DNA of 64,000 nt. Origin: Glaciecola sp049650345 (lineage in GTDB: Bacteria; Pseudomonadota; Gammaproteobacteria; Enterobacterales; Alteromonadaceae). This document shows, piece after piece, positions 35,332 to 44,848 of the stretch. Numbering within the stretch: position 1 is the stretch's first letter; each line of letters starts with the position of its first letter. Both the position numbers and the translations under genes were made by a program. The stretch lies in NCBI GenBank assembly GCA_049650345.1, contig JBARZY010000056.1:6518-70517 (forward strand), in the 5' to 3' direction. The notes below the pieces were generated by a model that was not told the origin of the DNA, did no database searches, and saw only the letters and a list, made by a program, of their open reading frames with translations.

Positions 35332-37892
35332 TACAGTGTTGCCTTACAGTCGGGTAATTCAGTGTAATCAAAAAATCTAGCTTTTATGCTATCGCTTAAA
35401 AGCTTTGCAGTAACGTTACCCAGCACAAAACAACGGTACCGTTCGCTGTTTTCTTGCTTGAGTAATATCAAATTAGATTGTTGCTCGGCTTTTAGTTGAT
35501 TGAGCAACGCTAGGGTGTGCTTGTTATTATTAATATATACCGCCATATTTCGTTCAAGCCTGTTAATAATCGATTCTTTGGCAATATTGCCCTCGGCTAA
35601 CTTCAGCCAATAAGCAGGCTCATTAATATTCGACACATATTCAAAAGCAAGTTTTCCCCAGTTGGGTTGATGCAAAAAGCGTTGTTGTGCAATAAGGCCT
35701 ATATCGCTACCTTGCATAAAGTTTGGCATTTTTACCGAGCTCACTTTTTCGTTTTCAATTCGCACGCCCAAGTATGCACCCACATTCATATTTTGTTTAA
35801 GTACGGTTATGTTACTAGTAAATGGGGCAATGGTTTTTCCTACCCCCAGCATTTCGGGCACAAAATACAACCAATTGTAAGCTGTGTTGTCGTATTGCCT
35901 CAGCAAATTAGTATCATGTGCAGCTTTGTCACTTATGGTTTCACCAGATTGTTGTTCGTTTATTGGTGGCCGATAGCGAATGGTTTGATACACGCTACCA
36001 ACAAAGTCAATATCTCGGTAGGTCTGATAAACACCGCTTTCTATGTCAAGTACATAGCCAAAACCAAGCGTAAATGCTTTATCAAAGCCTTGGGTATCAC
36101 TGAACTCGCTGGCAAATTTTGCCATCATAGTATGATAAGCGTTTGGATTAGCTACAGCCTTTGCTACGGGCATAACAAATGCAAACGTGCCAGCCAGCAT
36201 GGCCACGGCGAAATACGCTCTGTTACGACTAAATAAATACAAGCCTAGTTTTAAAAACAACAAAAATATAGACAACAAACTGGCTGCAATACTTACCGGT
36301 GGTATCACTGCTAATTTTACCGCGTCTTGGCCAAGTGTGAACATGCTGCCACCTGGTGAAAACGCTGCAGTTGCGGCGGTTGACGTTACCATTTTTATGA
36401 ATGAAATATTATCTTGGCTGTCGAGCCAAAGTGTTTGATAACGACTTTCAGAAATATTGGGTGTAAACGCAGGTAAATAATACTCACCAAGCATACGTTT
36501 AGCGGTATCTTTCACTTGTTTACTGCGCGAAAAATCAATCCTATCTAAACTAGGTACACTTATTTTAAAGCGTGATTGCTGCACATAGGCTTGCCATTGG
36601 GCTTTTGCTTTGCCCTGATATTTTGCTGCAATAGCGTCATGCAGCGTGCGCATGTCATTATATTGCCAGCTGTCATCAATGTTAACTTGGTGTTCTTTAA
36701 ATACCTTTATGGCAACCGCTTTTGCGCTAGCAGAGGTGTTGTATTGTTCATATTCCATTTGTTCTGGAATACCAAATTTCTTGTACAAATAATTGGCCCT
36801 ACCGGTTGAGAACATGGCACGCAAATTATATTTTGATTTTAAAATTTTGCTAAATGACACATCTTCCGGATTAAGAAAGATCCCAAACGGTTCTGAGCTT
36901 TCAAAAGTAAGGGTGTTCATGTAATCGGCAAATTGTGTTTTGTAGGCCGCTTGGCAACTGCCTTTGCATCGAGAACTGCGGGCCTTTTCGCGTATATCTC
37001 GATATACCTCCACTATTTGTGTATTGGTGGCATATTCATCTCTAAAGTTACTGGCTTTTAGTAGCTCGTCTGCAAAGCGTTGCCAATGTTGAGTAATGCG
37101 CACGTTGGCAAGGTTAAGTAGTTCAACGCGCTCTTTGTCTATCAGGGCAAAGTTATTTTCTTTTGCTAGTGCAATTTCATATGCTTGACTCGCTTTTTGG
37201 TAGGCCGCTAACTCTTGCTTAAAAACACTATCAAATGCTCGGATATTAGGAATGGCTTCACTTACAAATGCGAGTTGTTGACGGTTGCTTAAAAAGGTAT
37301 CGGCCATATTTTCAAGGTTTGATTCAATCAATGTATTGAAACCACTTGAAAAATACGCCAATGAGGGAATAAGCGCCACCATCAGGTCTCGCTGTTGAGG
37401 GTCATTCACAATGTTGTCAAATTCTGGAAAACCTTCTATAGAAACTGCTTTGGCTAGGTAGGCTTCTTTGTAAACAATCGCTCTTACTGCGCTCAGTTTA
37501 CCGGTGTTTGAAGTGGTGTTCACCACGCTATCTACCGTCACTCGCAACATGGGAATAATTAATGCCCACAATACTAAAAACACGACCGGTCTATATAGCC
37601 ATTTAGTTTTAGCTGAGGCATCTGCCGTTTCGCTGTTAATGCCTTGTAACCCATTGAATAATTGGTTGGGTATAAACGACACAATAGCCAGCGCCAAGCC
37701 AAACCCTGACAGCGTGCGACCAAATAGTTCTAAACGCTCTGCGGTAATGTATAAATCACCGAACACCATCTCTAATGGTTTTGCATAAAGCTCAATCAAG
37801 AGTAAATTTAAAGACAGTTCAAGTGCTACGTATATGCCGAAGGCTACGAGTAATAAAATTAGCTTTATATGTTGGGTAAGTAGCTTCAACAT
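35331..37892 (-). CDS. Large polytopic membrane protein of unknown function (four-gene operon, 2nd)
   Basis: 853 residues; I recognise no family. Three transmembrane helices lie near residues 8-32, 58-80 and 98-120, then a roughly 400-residue mostly helical soluble region (with a CKGSC pair near 311-315), two or three more helices near 525-595, and a 250-residue C-terminal soluble region ending in CKATL. It shares one base with both neighbours (TAATG at each side). Its partners are a probable lipoprotein and two small bitopic proteins, which suggests an envelope complex. No ATP- or GTP-binding motif and no protease signature is visible. Confidence 0.75.
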   Translation of the reverse strand: MLKLLTQHIKLILLLVAFGIYVALELSLNLLLIELYAKPLEMVFGDLYITAERLELFGRTLSGFGLALAIVSFIPNQLFNGLQGINSETADASAKTKWLYRPVVFLVLWALIIPMLRVTVDSVVNTTSNTGKLSAVRAIVYKEAYLAKAVSIEGFPEFDNIVNDPQQRDLMVALIPSLAYFSSGFNTLIESNLENMADTFLSNRQQLAFVSEAIPNIRAFDSVFKQELAAYQKASQAYEIALAKENNFALIDKERVELLNLANVRITQHWQRFADELLKASNFRDEYATNTQIVEVYRDIREKARSSRCKGSCQAAYKTQFADYMNTLTFESSEPFGIFLNPEDVSFSKILKSKYNLRAMFSTGRANYLYKKFGIPEQMEYEQYNTSASAKAVAIKVFKEHQVNIDDSWQYNDMRTLHDAIAAKYQGKAKAQWQAYVQQSRFKISVPSLDRIDFSRSKQVKDTAKRMLGEYYLPAFTPNISESRYQTLWLDSQDNISFIKMVTSTAATAAFSPGGSMFTLGQDAVKLAVIPPVSIAASLLSIFLLFLKLGLYLFSRNRAYFAVAMLAGTFAFVMPVAKAVANPNAYHTMMAKFASEFSDTQGFDKAFTLGFGYVLDIESGVYQTYRDIDFVGSVYQTIRYRPPINEQQSGETISDKAAHDTNLLRQYDNTAYNWLYFVPEMLGVGKTIAPFTSNITVLKQNMNVGAYLGVRIENEKVSSVKMPNFMQGSDIGLIAQQRFLHQPNWGKLAFEYVSNINEPAYWLKLAEGNIAKESIINRLERNMAVYINNNKHTLALLNQLKAEQQSNLILLKQENSERYRCFVLGNVTAKLLSDSIKARFFDYTELPDCKATL

Positions 37893-38950
37893 TAGTTTGC
37901 CTGCTTGCGCATAATAATGGCCTTGGATGTAAATGTGGTTTGGCCGTCTTGCTTGCGGTCAACGCAATATTTATATAGTGGGTCGTTAACCTTTAGCGTG
38001 GCGCATTTGTCGTTATTTTGTAAACGCTGATACGTTGAATATTGCAAAATGTCGCCATTGATGTGCATATATTCGCCTTGCGAAAGTAAGTTCACTTGGC
38101 GACTCAGGGCATTAAAATTAGCGTTTGATGGCAAAGCGAGTACTACGTCAGTCATACTCATATTTGGCGATGGCATTGCCTTAGCTGGGGTGACTACGTT
38201 AGTTGTTTCCATGCAAGCTTTGAGTATGTTGGCATCTGCCACTAAACCACTAATTTTGGCAGGTTTACCTCGCATTAAAACTCTGTGTTTAGCCTTGCTG
38301 GTAAGCAGTTGCTCACCCAAATAATCTTTGTGCGCAGTGGGCTGGTTTAACACACTATTTATGTTGTATTTGGCTAGCAATACCGAGGCCTCAGTATCTA
38401 CTACCATACTGATGTTGGCAGCAGGCAAATTTCTGCTCATTATAGACGCCAACTCAAGCAGTTTTTGCGGATTGGTTTTAGCTGGTGTGCGCACAACAAG
38501 GTGCTCATTATTATTGATTACGGGAAGTAATGCCGATAACAACAACGATAAATTGAATCCATCATTTTGAGTGCTGAAGTGATAGTCGGTATCGACTACC
38601 TGCCACTGCTGTCTGTAAGCCACATCAATGTAAAACCCTGAAAGCAAGTCTTGATGCTCACCAATAACACTCGGCAAGTTTGGACCTGTTATACGATAAT
38701 ACAAATTGGTACCACAAGTGCTTTCGGTTATGGGCAGCACAGTACCACTCTTGTCTATGACTAAATTACGTTGTTTAAGCGCGCTTAACAGGGACTGATG
38801 TTTGCTCAGTGTGCTTGCATGTTGAGGGAAATGTTGTACAACACTTATAGGATTAACATAAGCTTCAGGACGCTTGTCGTTAGCACAAGATACAGTAAAT
38901 GCGCTGGCAATTAATAACATCCATAAGCGCAGTGAAAAGGCATAACGCAA
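37892..38950 (-). CDS. Probable lipoprotein of unknown function (four-gene operon, 1st)
   Basis: 352 residues from TTG 38950, which follows AAGGAGAG at a good distance and starts directly at a signal sequence (MRYAFSLRLWMLLIASAF); a GTG at 38971 would place the ribosome site inside the gene. The signal ends in TVSC, a weak lipobox. The rest is soluble alpha/beta; DGFNLSLLLSALLPVINNNEHLVVRT, and later VDTEASVLLAKYNI and TDVVLALPSNANF, look like a periplasmic-binding-like fold, but I cannot name the family. First gene of the operon with the large membrane protein. Confidence 0.65.
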   Translation of the reverse strand: MRYAFSLRLWMLLIASAFTVSCANDKRPEAYVNPISVVQHFPQHASTLSKHQSLLSALKQRNLVIDKSGTVLPITESTCGTNLYYRITGPNLPSVIGEHQDLLSGFYIDVAYRQQWQVVDTDYHFSTQNDGFNLSLLLSALLPVINNNEHLVVRTPAKTNPQKLLELASIMSRNLPAANISMVVDTEASVLLAKYNINSVLNQPTAHKDYLGEQLLTSKAKHRVLMRGKPAKISGLVADANILKACMETTNVVTPAKAMPSPNMSMTDVVLALPSNANFNALSRQVNLLSQGEYMHINGDILQYSTYQRLQNNDKCATLKVNDPLYKYCVDRKQDGQTTFTSKAIIMRKQAN

Positions 38951-38989
38951 TGTAACTCTCCTTGTTAACACGTAAAGTTTATCAGCAAC

Positions 38990-39033
38990 TTGTAAACGCC
39001 TATACCATACACGTGTTTCGTAGGTGTTTACAA
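38990..39033. repeat. 13-bp inverted repeat upstream of the four-gene membrane operon
   Basis: TTGTAAACGCCTA (38990-39002) faces TAGGTGTTTACAA (39021-39033): 12 of 13 pairs match and the other can be G-U in RNA. It lies 40 bases before the TTG start of the operon and may be an operator or a leader hairpin. It could instead belong to the 3' end of the amidohydrolase, but no T run follows. Confidence 0.5.
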
Positions 39034-39180
39034 TTACTCTAATTTATATCGGGCTATATGGTATCGTCAATCATATTGGCAGCTCAGAGTTTAACGTGCG
39101 TGACTCAATCACATTTTTCGCAGTATATAAACTGAGCGAGCTAACCAATATTACTTCATAAATAATAGATGCTTGAAAGG

Positions 39181-40551
39181 TTAAAAAGTTGCCTTGCCGT
39201 CTATTTTGTAAACCGTTCCGCCCTTCATTACAAAATCTACCCGCTGCAGTAAATTGATGTAACGCAGAACATCACCTTTAACGGCAATAATATCAGCTTC
39301 TTTACCAGCAGATACGGTGCCAGTTTTATCCTGCACTTTCATCAGCATAGCAGGCCAATAGGTGGCGGCTCGAATAGTGTCCATCGCGCTGAATTCCATT
39401 ACATCGACCCAATGCGCCATTTCATTCCATGTACTCTGGCAATGAAACTTGGCTGGAATACCGCTGTCGGTGCCCACTAGCAACACTACGCCGGCATCTT
39501 TAAGTTGTTGTACTTTTTTGATTAAAGTAGGTTTGCGCAGTGGCGTAAGCTGCATGTAATCCAGTTGTCCAATATTTTGTAATGAACCTTTAATATCTTC
39601 AATGGTGCTCGCTTCAAGCCCTCTATGCCAGCATGTATTGTCGAGTTTCTCAGGGTTGGCCACAGTAAGATCATAGTTCCATAAACCTTCTACCGTGGGT
39701 GTCCAATAAAGCGGGCCGCCAGCCACTCTGCCTTTTGCAGTGCGCTCTTTTAATAGCGCCATTATATCGTCGGGATATTCAGGGGCGGTTGTTAAACCAG
39801 TATGCTCAAAGTTATCTACACCAATTTCCACCCCTCTGCGTATTTCATCAGGTTTGTGGGCATGGGCGACCACAATTAAGTCTCGTTCATGCGCCTGATC
39901 AACAATGGCCTGTGCTACTTTTTTGCTCATTATGTCGTGATCAATCAGTTTTATAATATCAACCCCTGCATCAGCTAACTTATTAACCTTAGCTTTCGCA
40001 TCTTTAACGCTTTGTATGCCCCACCTAAATGCTTTGGTGCCTGGATAAGCCTTGTGTTGTAAAAATGGCCCAGATACGTACAAGTTTGGACCGGCTAACT
40101 GGCCGTTATTTATTTTTGTTTTTATATCAATAGATTCTTTCAGTGGCGCACCTAAATCACGAGCGCTAGTAATTCCCGCTAACAAGAGTTGCTCGGCGCT
40201 CGCAGGCATGATTTCGCTGCCCAATTTGTTTATATAGGTTTTGTCCCAATGTTTGTAGTCAGAATGTCCATTAAGCATCAAGTGCGCGTGGTTTTCCCAT
40301 AAACCGGGCAGCACATCCATACCTTCTGTCGATATAATTTCATAACCACTAGGAATAGCTAAGGTGTTTTGTGTGCCTACTTTTTCAATAATGCCGTCGC
40401 GAATTAATATTACGCTGTTTGCCAGCGGTTGATGACCATAGCCATCGATCAATCGTCCGCCTACTAAGGCTTTGGTGGTAGCAAAACTAGATGTACAGGC
40501 AGTAATTAAAAGTATGAGTAAAGTTGTAATAAAACGAAATTGCTTAAGCAC
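39181..40551 (-). CDS. Lipoprotein amidohydrolase (imidazolonepropionase/prolidase-like)
   Basis: A 456-residue amidohydrolase_1 protein. The N-terminal signal ends in the lipobox LITAC (Cys19), placing the enzyme on a membrane facing the periplasm. The metal site shows ENHAHLM (HxH), IIKLIDHD, VVAHAHKPDE, DNFEHTG and GTDSG, the order found in Xaa-Pro dipeptidase-like and imidazolonepropionase-like members. It probably cleaves a small amide or dipeptide. A second exported amidohydrolase lies about 8 kb away in the window; between them are a TonB receptor and the four-gene membrane operon. Confidence 0.87.
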   Translation of the reverse strand: MLKQFRFITTLLILLITACTSSFATTKALVGGRLIDGYGHQPLANSVILIRDGIIEKVGTQNTLAIPSGYEIISTEGMDVLPGLWENHAHLMLNGHSDYKHWDKTYINKLGSEIMPASAEQLLLAGITSARDLGAPLKESIDIKTKINNGQLAGPNLYVSGPFLQHKAYPGTKAFRWGIQSVKDAKAKVNKLADAGVDIIKLIDHDIMSKKVAQAIVDQAHERDLIVVAHAHKPDEIRRGVEIGVDNFEHTGLTTAPEYPDDIMALLKERTAKGRVAGGPLYWTPTVEGLWNYDLTVANPEKLDNTCWHRGLEASTIEDIKGSLQNIGQLDYMQLTPLRKPTLIKKVQQLKDAGVVLLVGTDSGIPAKFHCQSTWNEMAHWVDVMEFSAMDTIRAATYWPAMLMKVQDKTGTVSAGKEADIIAVKGDVLRYINLLQRVDFVMKGGTVYKIDGKATF

Positions 40552-40806
40552 AAAGCCTCCATACGAAGCAGTTATAGAAAAAATAAGTGATCATCAAGAT
40601 AACGCTAAAACATATACATGTATATAAAATGAACAATAAAAACAGTTGTTTGCATTTATATTTTATCTGGGTAAACTAAGTCAGGCGTCAGATGATTGAC
40701 GTCTGCCAACGCCTGCTATCGTAGTCACATACTTCGTTGTACACTATATGCGTCTCTAGTGTTGGAGAGTAAATTACCGCTACAAAAATAAAAAAGGTTG
40801 TGATTT

Positions 40807-40884
40807 ATGGAGTTTTATATCCCGTTGCTTGTGCTTATTGTAGGCTATATTTTATTAATTCGAATGTTGATAAAATCAAAGTAA
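40807..40884 (+). CDS. Candidate 25-residue single-helix membrane peptide
   Basis: ATG 40807 behind AAAAAGG opens a 25-codon frame: MEFYIPLLVLIVGYILLIRM, then LIKSK and TAA. It is one hydrophobic helix with a basic tail, the usual shape of bacterial membrane small proteins. It lies in the otherwise empty 456-base stretch 40552-41007 between divergent genes. Support is only the ribosome site and composition; a chance frame is possible. Confidence 0.35.
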   Translation: MEFYIPLLVLIVGYILLIRMLIKSK

Positions 40885-41013
40885 CCACATTGCAATTTCA
40901 GATTAACAAAGCCCATTGGGGTGTTATGTTTTTCTCGTTAGTCCTCATTCTCTAACACTCTGATATTGATCTCAACGGTCATTAATATTCGTACCTATTT
41001 GCATTAATTGAAA

Positions 41014-41610
41014 ATGGCGCATCTCATGAATATTTTTAGTCGGGTTGCATATTTATGTGTTTTTGTCTTGTTCACAATCAGTTCACTTAATCAGGCAAAC
41101 GCAATGTTAAACCAAGAGATAAAGTTTACGGCCCCCAGTGAGCTTGAAAACTGGGTGGTAATAAACGATACCGTGATGGGAGGGAGATCTCAGGCTTCAC
41201 TGAATATTGCAAACGGCAAGCTTACATTTAAAGGGGAATTGTCATTACAAAATAATGGCGGATTTGCGTCAGCTCGACGAGTCTACAATGTTGTGCCGTG
41301 GCAAAACGACAAACCTATTTCAATTACTGTGCAAGGAGATGGTCGCAAATATCAGTTTCGCTTGCGTACAAATCGAAATGTTGATGGCATGGCTTATGTT
41401 GCACATTTTCAAACAGAAGCGGATAAAACACAAACCTTTACGTTTTCTAGTGAGGACTTCAGTCCTCAATACAGAGGAAGGGCGATTATGAATGCGCCTA
41501 CACTCAAGTTTATCGATATTGAGCAACTCGGTTTCATGCTTGCTGACAAGCATGCAGGTCCTTTCGAGCTGCTTCTTCAAGACATTGTTCAGCTTGGGCC
41601 AGTTGCCTAA
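41014..41610 (+). CDS. Exported CIA30-domain protein
   Basis: A 198-residue protein with a signal peptide (VAYLCVFVLFTISSLNQANA) and one CIA30 domain (PF08547): ENWVVINDTVMGGRSQA, NNGGFASARRV, DGRKYQFRLRTNR and LGFMLADKHAGPFELLLQDI. The domain is a galactose-binding-like beta sandwich first known from mitochondrial complex I assembly; bacterial exported versions have no assigned role. ATG 41014 is used; ATG 41026 would give a shorter but adequate signal peptide. The big envelope operon begins 174 bases later on the same strand, but with its own probable promoter. Confidence 0.8.
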   Translation: MAHLMNIFSRVAYLCVFVLFTISSLNQANAMLNQEIKFTAPSELENWVVINDTVMGGRSQASLNIANGKLTFKGELSLQNNGGFASARRVYNVVPWQNDKPISITVQGDGRKYQFRLRTNRNVDGMAYVAHFQTEADKTQTFTFSSEDFSPQYRGRAIMNAPTLKFIDIEQLGFMLADKHAGPFELLLQDIVQLGPVA

Positions 41611-41720
41611 ACCCGTCAATATGCATCAGCATAAGTATAATTATTTACACCTATAGTCTGTAGCGCGCTGTGATAATAACCTTGAAATGTGCCTAAAATT
41701 TGTAATAAATTAGTACATAA

Positions 41721-41749
41721 TTCTAAGTAACTTGCTACACTGATACAGT
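41721..41749 (+). promoter_or_regulatory. Candidate promoter of the eight-gene envelope operon
   Basis: An extended -10 (TG-A-TACAGT, 41741-41749) lies 36 bases before the first start codon, with a poor -35 (TTCTAA, 41721-41726) at 17 bases. The AAAAGGA ribosome site follows at 41771-41777. Confidence 0.35.
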
Positions 41750-41784
41750 AATGAATCCCCTGAGACATTGAAAAGGACGTCAAA

Positions 41785-42834
41785 GTGAGCGTAATAAAAT
41801 TATGGTTGACCGTTATACTAATTGGCTTTGTTGCAAGCGTTAGCGCTGGGCAAGTCGACACAGTTGGCTTTGGTTTAATTGAAAACAACGACGTTGGCAA
41901 AGGTCGCCAAACCGCAATAGACGATGCAAAACGCCTTGCCGTTGAGCAGTTACTAGGTAGCTACATTAGCGCTCGCACTGAAACTGAAAACTTCATGGTG
42001 GCCAGCGAAAAAATATACGTTACGACCAAAGGAAAACTAGACCGTTTCGATATCCTCGAAGAAAATCGAGTCGATTCACTTACCTATCAAGTTAAAATCC
42101 GCGCTTACACCGACTCAAAAGCAATTGCTAGCCAAGCACTCAGCATTTTAAAACAAAACAAATGGACCAAAAAACCACGCGTTAAGTTGTTAGCATCTGC
42201 AAATTCGTCTACAAATGAAGGCGAACAGGCCCTCGCTGCAGTTGTTGCCAATGTAGGTGAGCAACTTGGTAAACAAGGCTTTATTGTACTGCACGAAGAT
42301 TCTATATTAGGGGCAAGCTTTGAGCTAAAACTCACTGTTTCGGCAAGTGCAAAACAAAACGACTTCCAAGGTATGAGCATTAGTAGTAATCAAATGAGCG
42401 TGTCGGGTGGTTTGTACAACAGTGCAACACAAGACCGCGTGGCGTCACTGTCATTTTCTGACAAGCAAGCCGGTGACGCAAGTGAAGCGCTTATTAAAAT
42501 GAGCGCGAAAATGGCAAAACGAATTTCGCAAAAAGTAGGCATGGAAACTCGGTTTGCGTGGCTAAGCGAGGTTGAGAACCCGGTGGTTATTGAAGTAATA
42601 AACGCTAATTCAACACAAATGTCGCATTTAGAAAATAATCTGCAACAAGCAGTTGTTGGCTTATCTGGCCTAACGACTGAAAGCAAGAATCAACAAAATC
42701 ATCTGCTGTCAGCAAGTTATTTGGGCTGGCCAGAACAACTTTTCGATCAACTTAATCAACTGTCCAAACGCTCAGACATAACATTTAATGTAGTGAGCTT
42801 TAATCATTCAAAGCTGACGTTGTCCATTAAATAG
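41785..42834 (+). CDS. Exported FlgT-N-like protein (envelope operon gene 1)
   Basis: 349 residues from GTG behind AAAAGGA. Signal peptide to about residue 22 (VSAG). Residues 25-110 (GKGRQTAIDDAKRLAVEQLLGSYISARTETEN, then KLDRFDILEENRVDSLTYQVKIRAY) have the layout of the N-terminal domain of flagellar H-ring protein FlgT: an A/K-rich helix after a GD/GKGR turn and a beta strand ending YQV-x-I-x-A. A TolB/LpoB-like middle part (KPRVKLLASAN, LGKQGFIVLHED) follows. No lipobox. There are no flagellar genes nearby. It leads the eight-gene run; the next gene begins after ten bases. Confidence 0.65.
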   Translation: MSVIKLWLTVILIGFVASVSAGQVDTVGFGLIENNDVGKGRQTAIDDAKRLAVEQLLGSYISARTETENFMVASEKIYVTTKGKLDRFDILEENRVDSLTYQVKIRAYTDSKAIASQALSILKQNKWTKKPRVKLLASANSSTNEGEQALAAVVANVGEQLGKQGFIVLHEDSILGASFELKLTVSASAKQNDFQGMSISSNQMSVSGGLYNSATQDRVASLSFSDKQAGDASEALIKMSAKMAKRISQKVGMETRFAWLSEVENPVVIEVINANSTQMSHLENNLQQAVVGLSGLTTESKNQQNHLLSASYLGWPEQLFDQLNQLSKRSDITFNVVSFNHSKLTLSIK

Positions 42835-42844
42835 GGAACTTAAT

Positions 42845-44833
42845 ATGAAAAAACTACTTATTGCCGCTGTTGTTGCTGCAACGCTAACCGGATGTAATTC
42901 AACATCAAAAGGTAAGCAAGAATTTGACACTGCCAACCAACTGGCTGCTGCTAACAAATACCAAGAAGCCATTGCTTATTTGGCTCAAGCGGTCCAAAAA
43001 AATCCCAAAAACGAACAATATAAAGCAGCACTTGCTTCGTTAAAGCAAAAATTTGAAGCTGAGTCGGTTGCAAAGATTAACGGTCTGCTTGGCGGTGACA
43101 TTACCAATGATAATTTAATGCAAGCTGCAGATATAGTGGCTAACTTGGAAGGCAATGCTACGTCCACAGAGCTAACCGCACCTTTACTTGCAAAAGTGAG
43201 TGCAGCTAAAGAGTCTCTTTATGCAGAGCTTGCTAGCCAATACGAAAGTGCGAAGTCGGCATATGCGGCGGGTGACTTAGTTAAAAGCTATGCCACTTTC
43301 AAAGCTATTGACTCAAAATTTACCAATTATGAAGACGTGGCACTGAGATTAAAGTCAATTACCAAAGAAGTTAATCAAAGCTATTTGAAAAAAGCCAACG
43401 CTGCTATAAAGGCTGATGACTTTGCTACGGCAGGCCAGTTGCTTAATGACATCCTCAAAATTAATCCAAACAACAATATCGCAAAAGGTATGTTGGCGAA
43501 GGTAAATAAAAGCAATAGTCCGGCGTTTTTCTTAGCTAAAGCACAGAAGCAAGCGGGCATGCAAGACTGGGCGGGTGCTTTGGTGTCTTGTGATAAAGCA
43601 CTTTCTTTAGATAGTGCCAACTCAGCGTGTTTACTATTGAAGTCACAAGCGAAATCATCTTTGAATGTGAATAGCGAAAAAGCGTTTCTAGAGACCATGA
43701 AAGAAGGTCGTTTGGTAGAAGCTAAAGGCCACTTATCTACAATTATCGACAACCGTATTACTGATGCGGCCTTAATTGAAGAGTACTCAAACGCTTTTAC
43801 GCAAAAGTCTGACTATGTAGCTAGTTTGTATGTTGATAAAGGTCAATATGCAATGGCATGGAACCTATTAACTTCTATTCAAGATATTCAACCAAGTTAC
43901 CCTGAATTGTTTAATAAAATACGTGAAGTTGAAGACGCTATTAGCAAGCGCGCAAAACGTTCAATTGCGGTATTTGACTTTAACAGCCCAAGTGAAAGTG
44001 ACGATGCTGGTGTTATTGTTGCCAACAACCTTATTTCGCGATTGTTTAACAACGCGAGTAACGACATTACTATTTTAGAGCGTGAAAACTTAAAGTCTAT
44101 TTTGGAAGAAATGAAGCTTGGTCAAATAGGAGTTGTATCAGAAAGTACGGCAAAAGAAATGGGCCGAGTTTACGGTATAGATTACGCAATTATGGGCTCT
44201 GTGTTGCTTTACAAAGTAGATGAAAATAGCTCTCAAAGTACTAAAACAATTAGATATCAAACCGGTGAGAAAATCTCAGACAATATCGATTATTTGAACT
44301 GGATAGCGGCAAATCCTAAGCCAAGTAAGTCCGATTTGAAGAGCGCACCTCAAGCCAAAATACTCACGCCTGAATATGGTCAAACTGAGTATGAAGTGAC
44401 TAACACTAAAAAAGTGGGCTTTTTACAATTATCGTTTCGTATTGTTGACGTCCTTACTGGCGAAAACACCCGTGTTGATACCATCGAGCGTAAACTGCAA
44501 GTGGAAGATTCTGCTAACGCTGGTGTATCTGAAGCCGGTGTAGAGTTCGACGCCATGGAAATTCCTACTGATACTGAAATACTACAGCAGTTAACTGAGC
44601 AAGTGGTTGAGTCGATGGCAAGCGATGTATTGCGCCCGTTGCAACAACTTGAGACCTTCTATTTTAACCAAGGTCAAGACAGCGAAAAACGCTCAGAAAT
44701 TGAAAATGCAATTGAGTATTACACCTATGCTATTTTCAATGAAAAGCTGAAATCAGTTTCTTCTTCACCTATCAGTCGTGAAGCAAACACTCGTATTGAT
44801 AACTTACTCAGTACTCATAAATTTATGCAATAA
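42845..44833 (+). CDS. TPR-CsgG domain outer-membrane lipoprotein (gene 2)
   Basis: 662 residues. Signal peptide with lipobox LTGC (Cys17). Residues about 25-370 are helical TPR-like repeats (FDTANQLAAANKYQEAIAYLAQAVQKNP; AQKQAGMQDWAGALVSCDKALSLD). From about residue 375 a CsgG-type domain begins: KRSIAVFDFNSPSESDDAG, NLISRLFNNASNDITILERENLKSILEEM and YGIDYAIMGSVLLYKV. CsgG forms the nine-fold outer-membrane pore that exports curli; related CsgG/HfaB proteins form ring-shaped lipoprotein assemblies. This copy is much longer than CsgG (about 280) owing to the TPR arm. No CsgA/B/E/F is present. Confidence 0.82.
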   Translation: MKKLLIAAVVAATLTGCNSTSKGKQEFDTANQLAAANKYQEAIAYLAQAVQKNPKNEQYKAALASLKQKFEAESVAKINGLLGGDITNDNLMQAADIVANLEGNATSTELTAPLLAKVSAAKESLYAELASQYESAKSAYAAGDLVKSYATFKAIDSKFTNYEDVALRLKSITKEVNQSYLKKANAAIKADDFATAGQLLNDILKINPNNNIAKGMLAKVNKSNSPAFFLAKAQKQAGMQDWAGALVSCDKALSLDSANSACLLLKSQAKSSLNVNSEKAFLETMKEGRLVEAKGHLSTIIDNRITDAALIEEYSNAFTQKSDYVASLYVDKGQYAMAWNLLTSIQDIQPSYPELFNKIREVEDAISKRAKRSIAVFDFNSPSESDDAGVIVANNLISRLFNNASNDITILERENLKSILEEMKLGQIGVVSESTAKEMGRVYGIDYAIMGSVLLYKVDENSSQSTKTIRYQTGEKISDNIDYLNWIAANPKPSKSDLKSAPQAKILTPEYGQTEYEVTNTKKVGFLQLSFRIVDVLTGENTRVDTIERKLQVEDSANAGVSEAGVEFDAMEIPTDTEILQQLTEQVVESMASDVLRPLQQLETFYFNQGQDSEKRSEIENAIEYYTYAIFNEKLKSVSSSPISREANTRIDNLLSTHKFMQ

Positions 44834-44848
44834 GAATAGGTCAGTTGT

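Noticed and set aside
34854..38950. The four-gene membrane operon as a phage-defence system
   Set aside because: No nuclease, ATPase, helicase, TIR, nucleotide cyclase or toxin motif is visible in any of the four proteins, and no mobile gene is close by.
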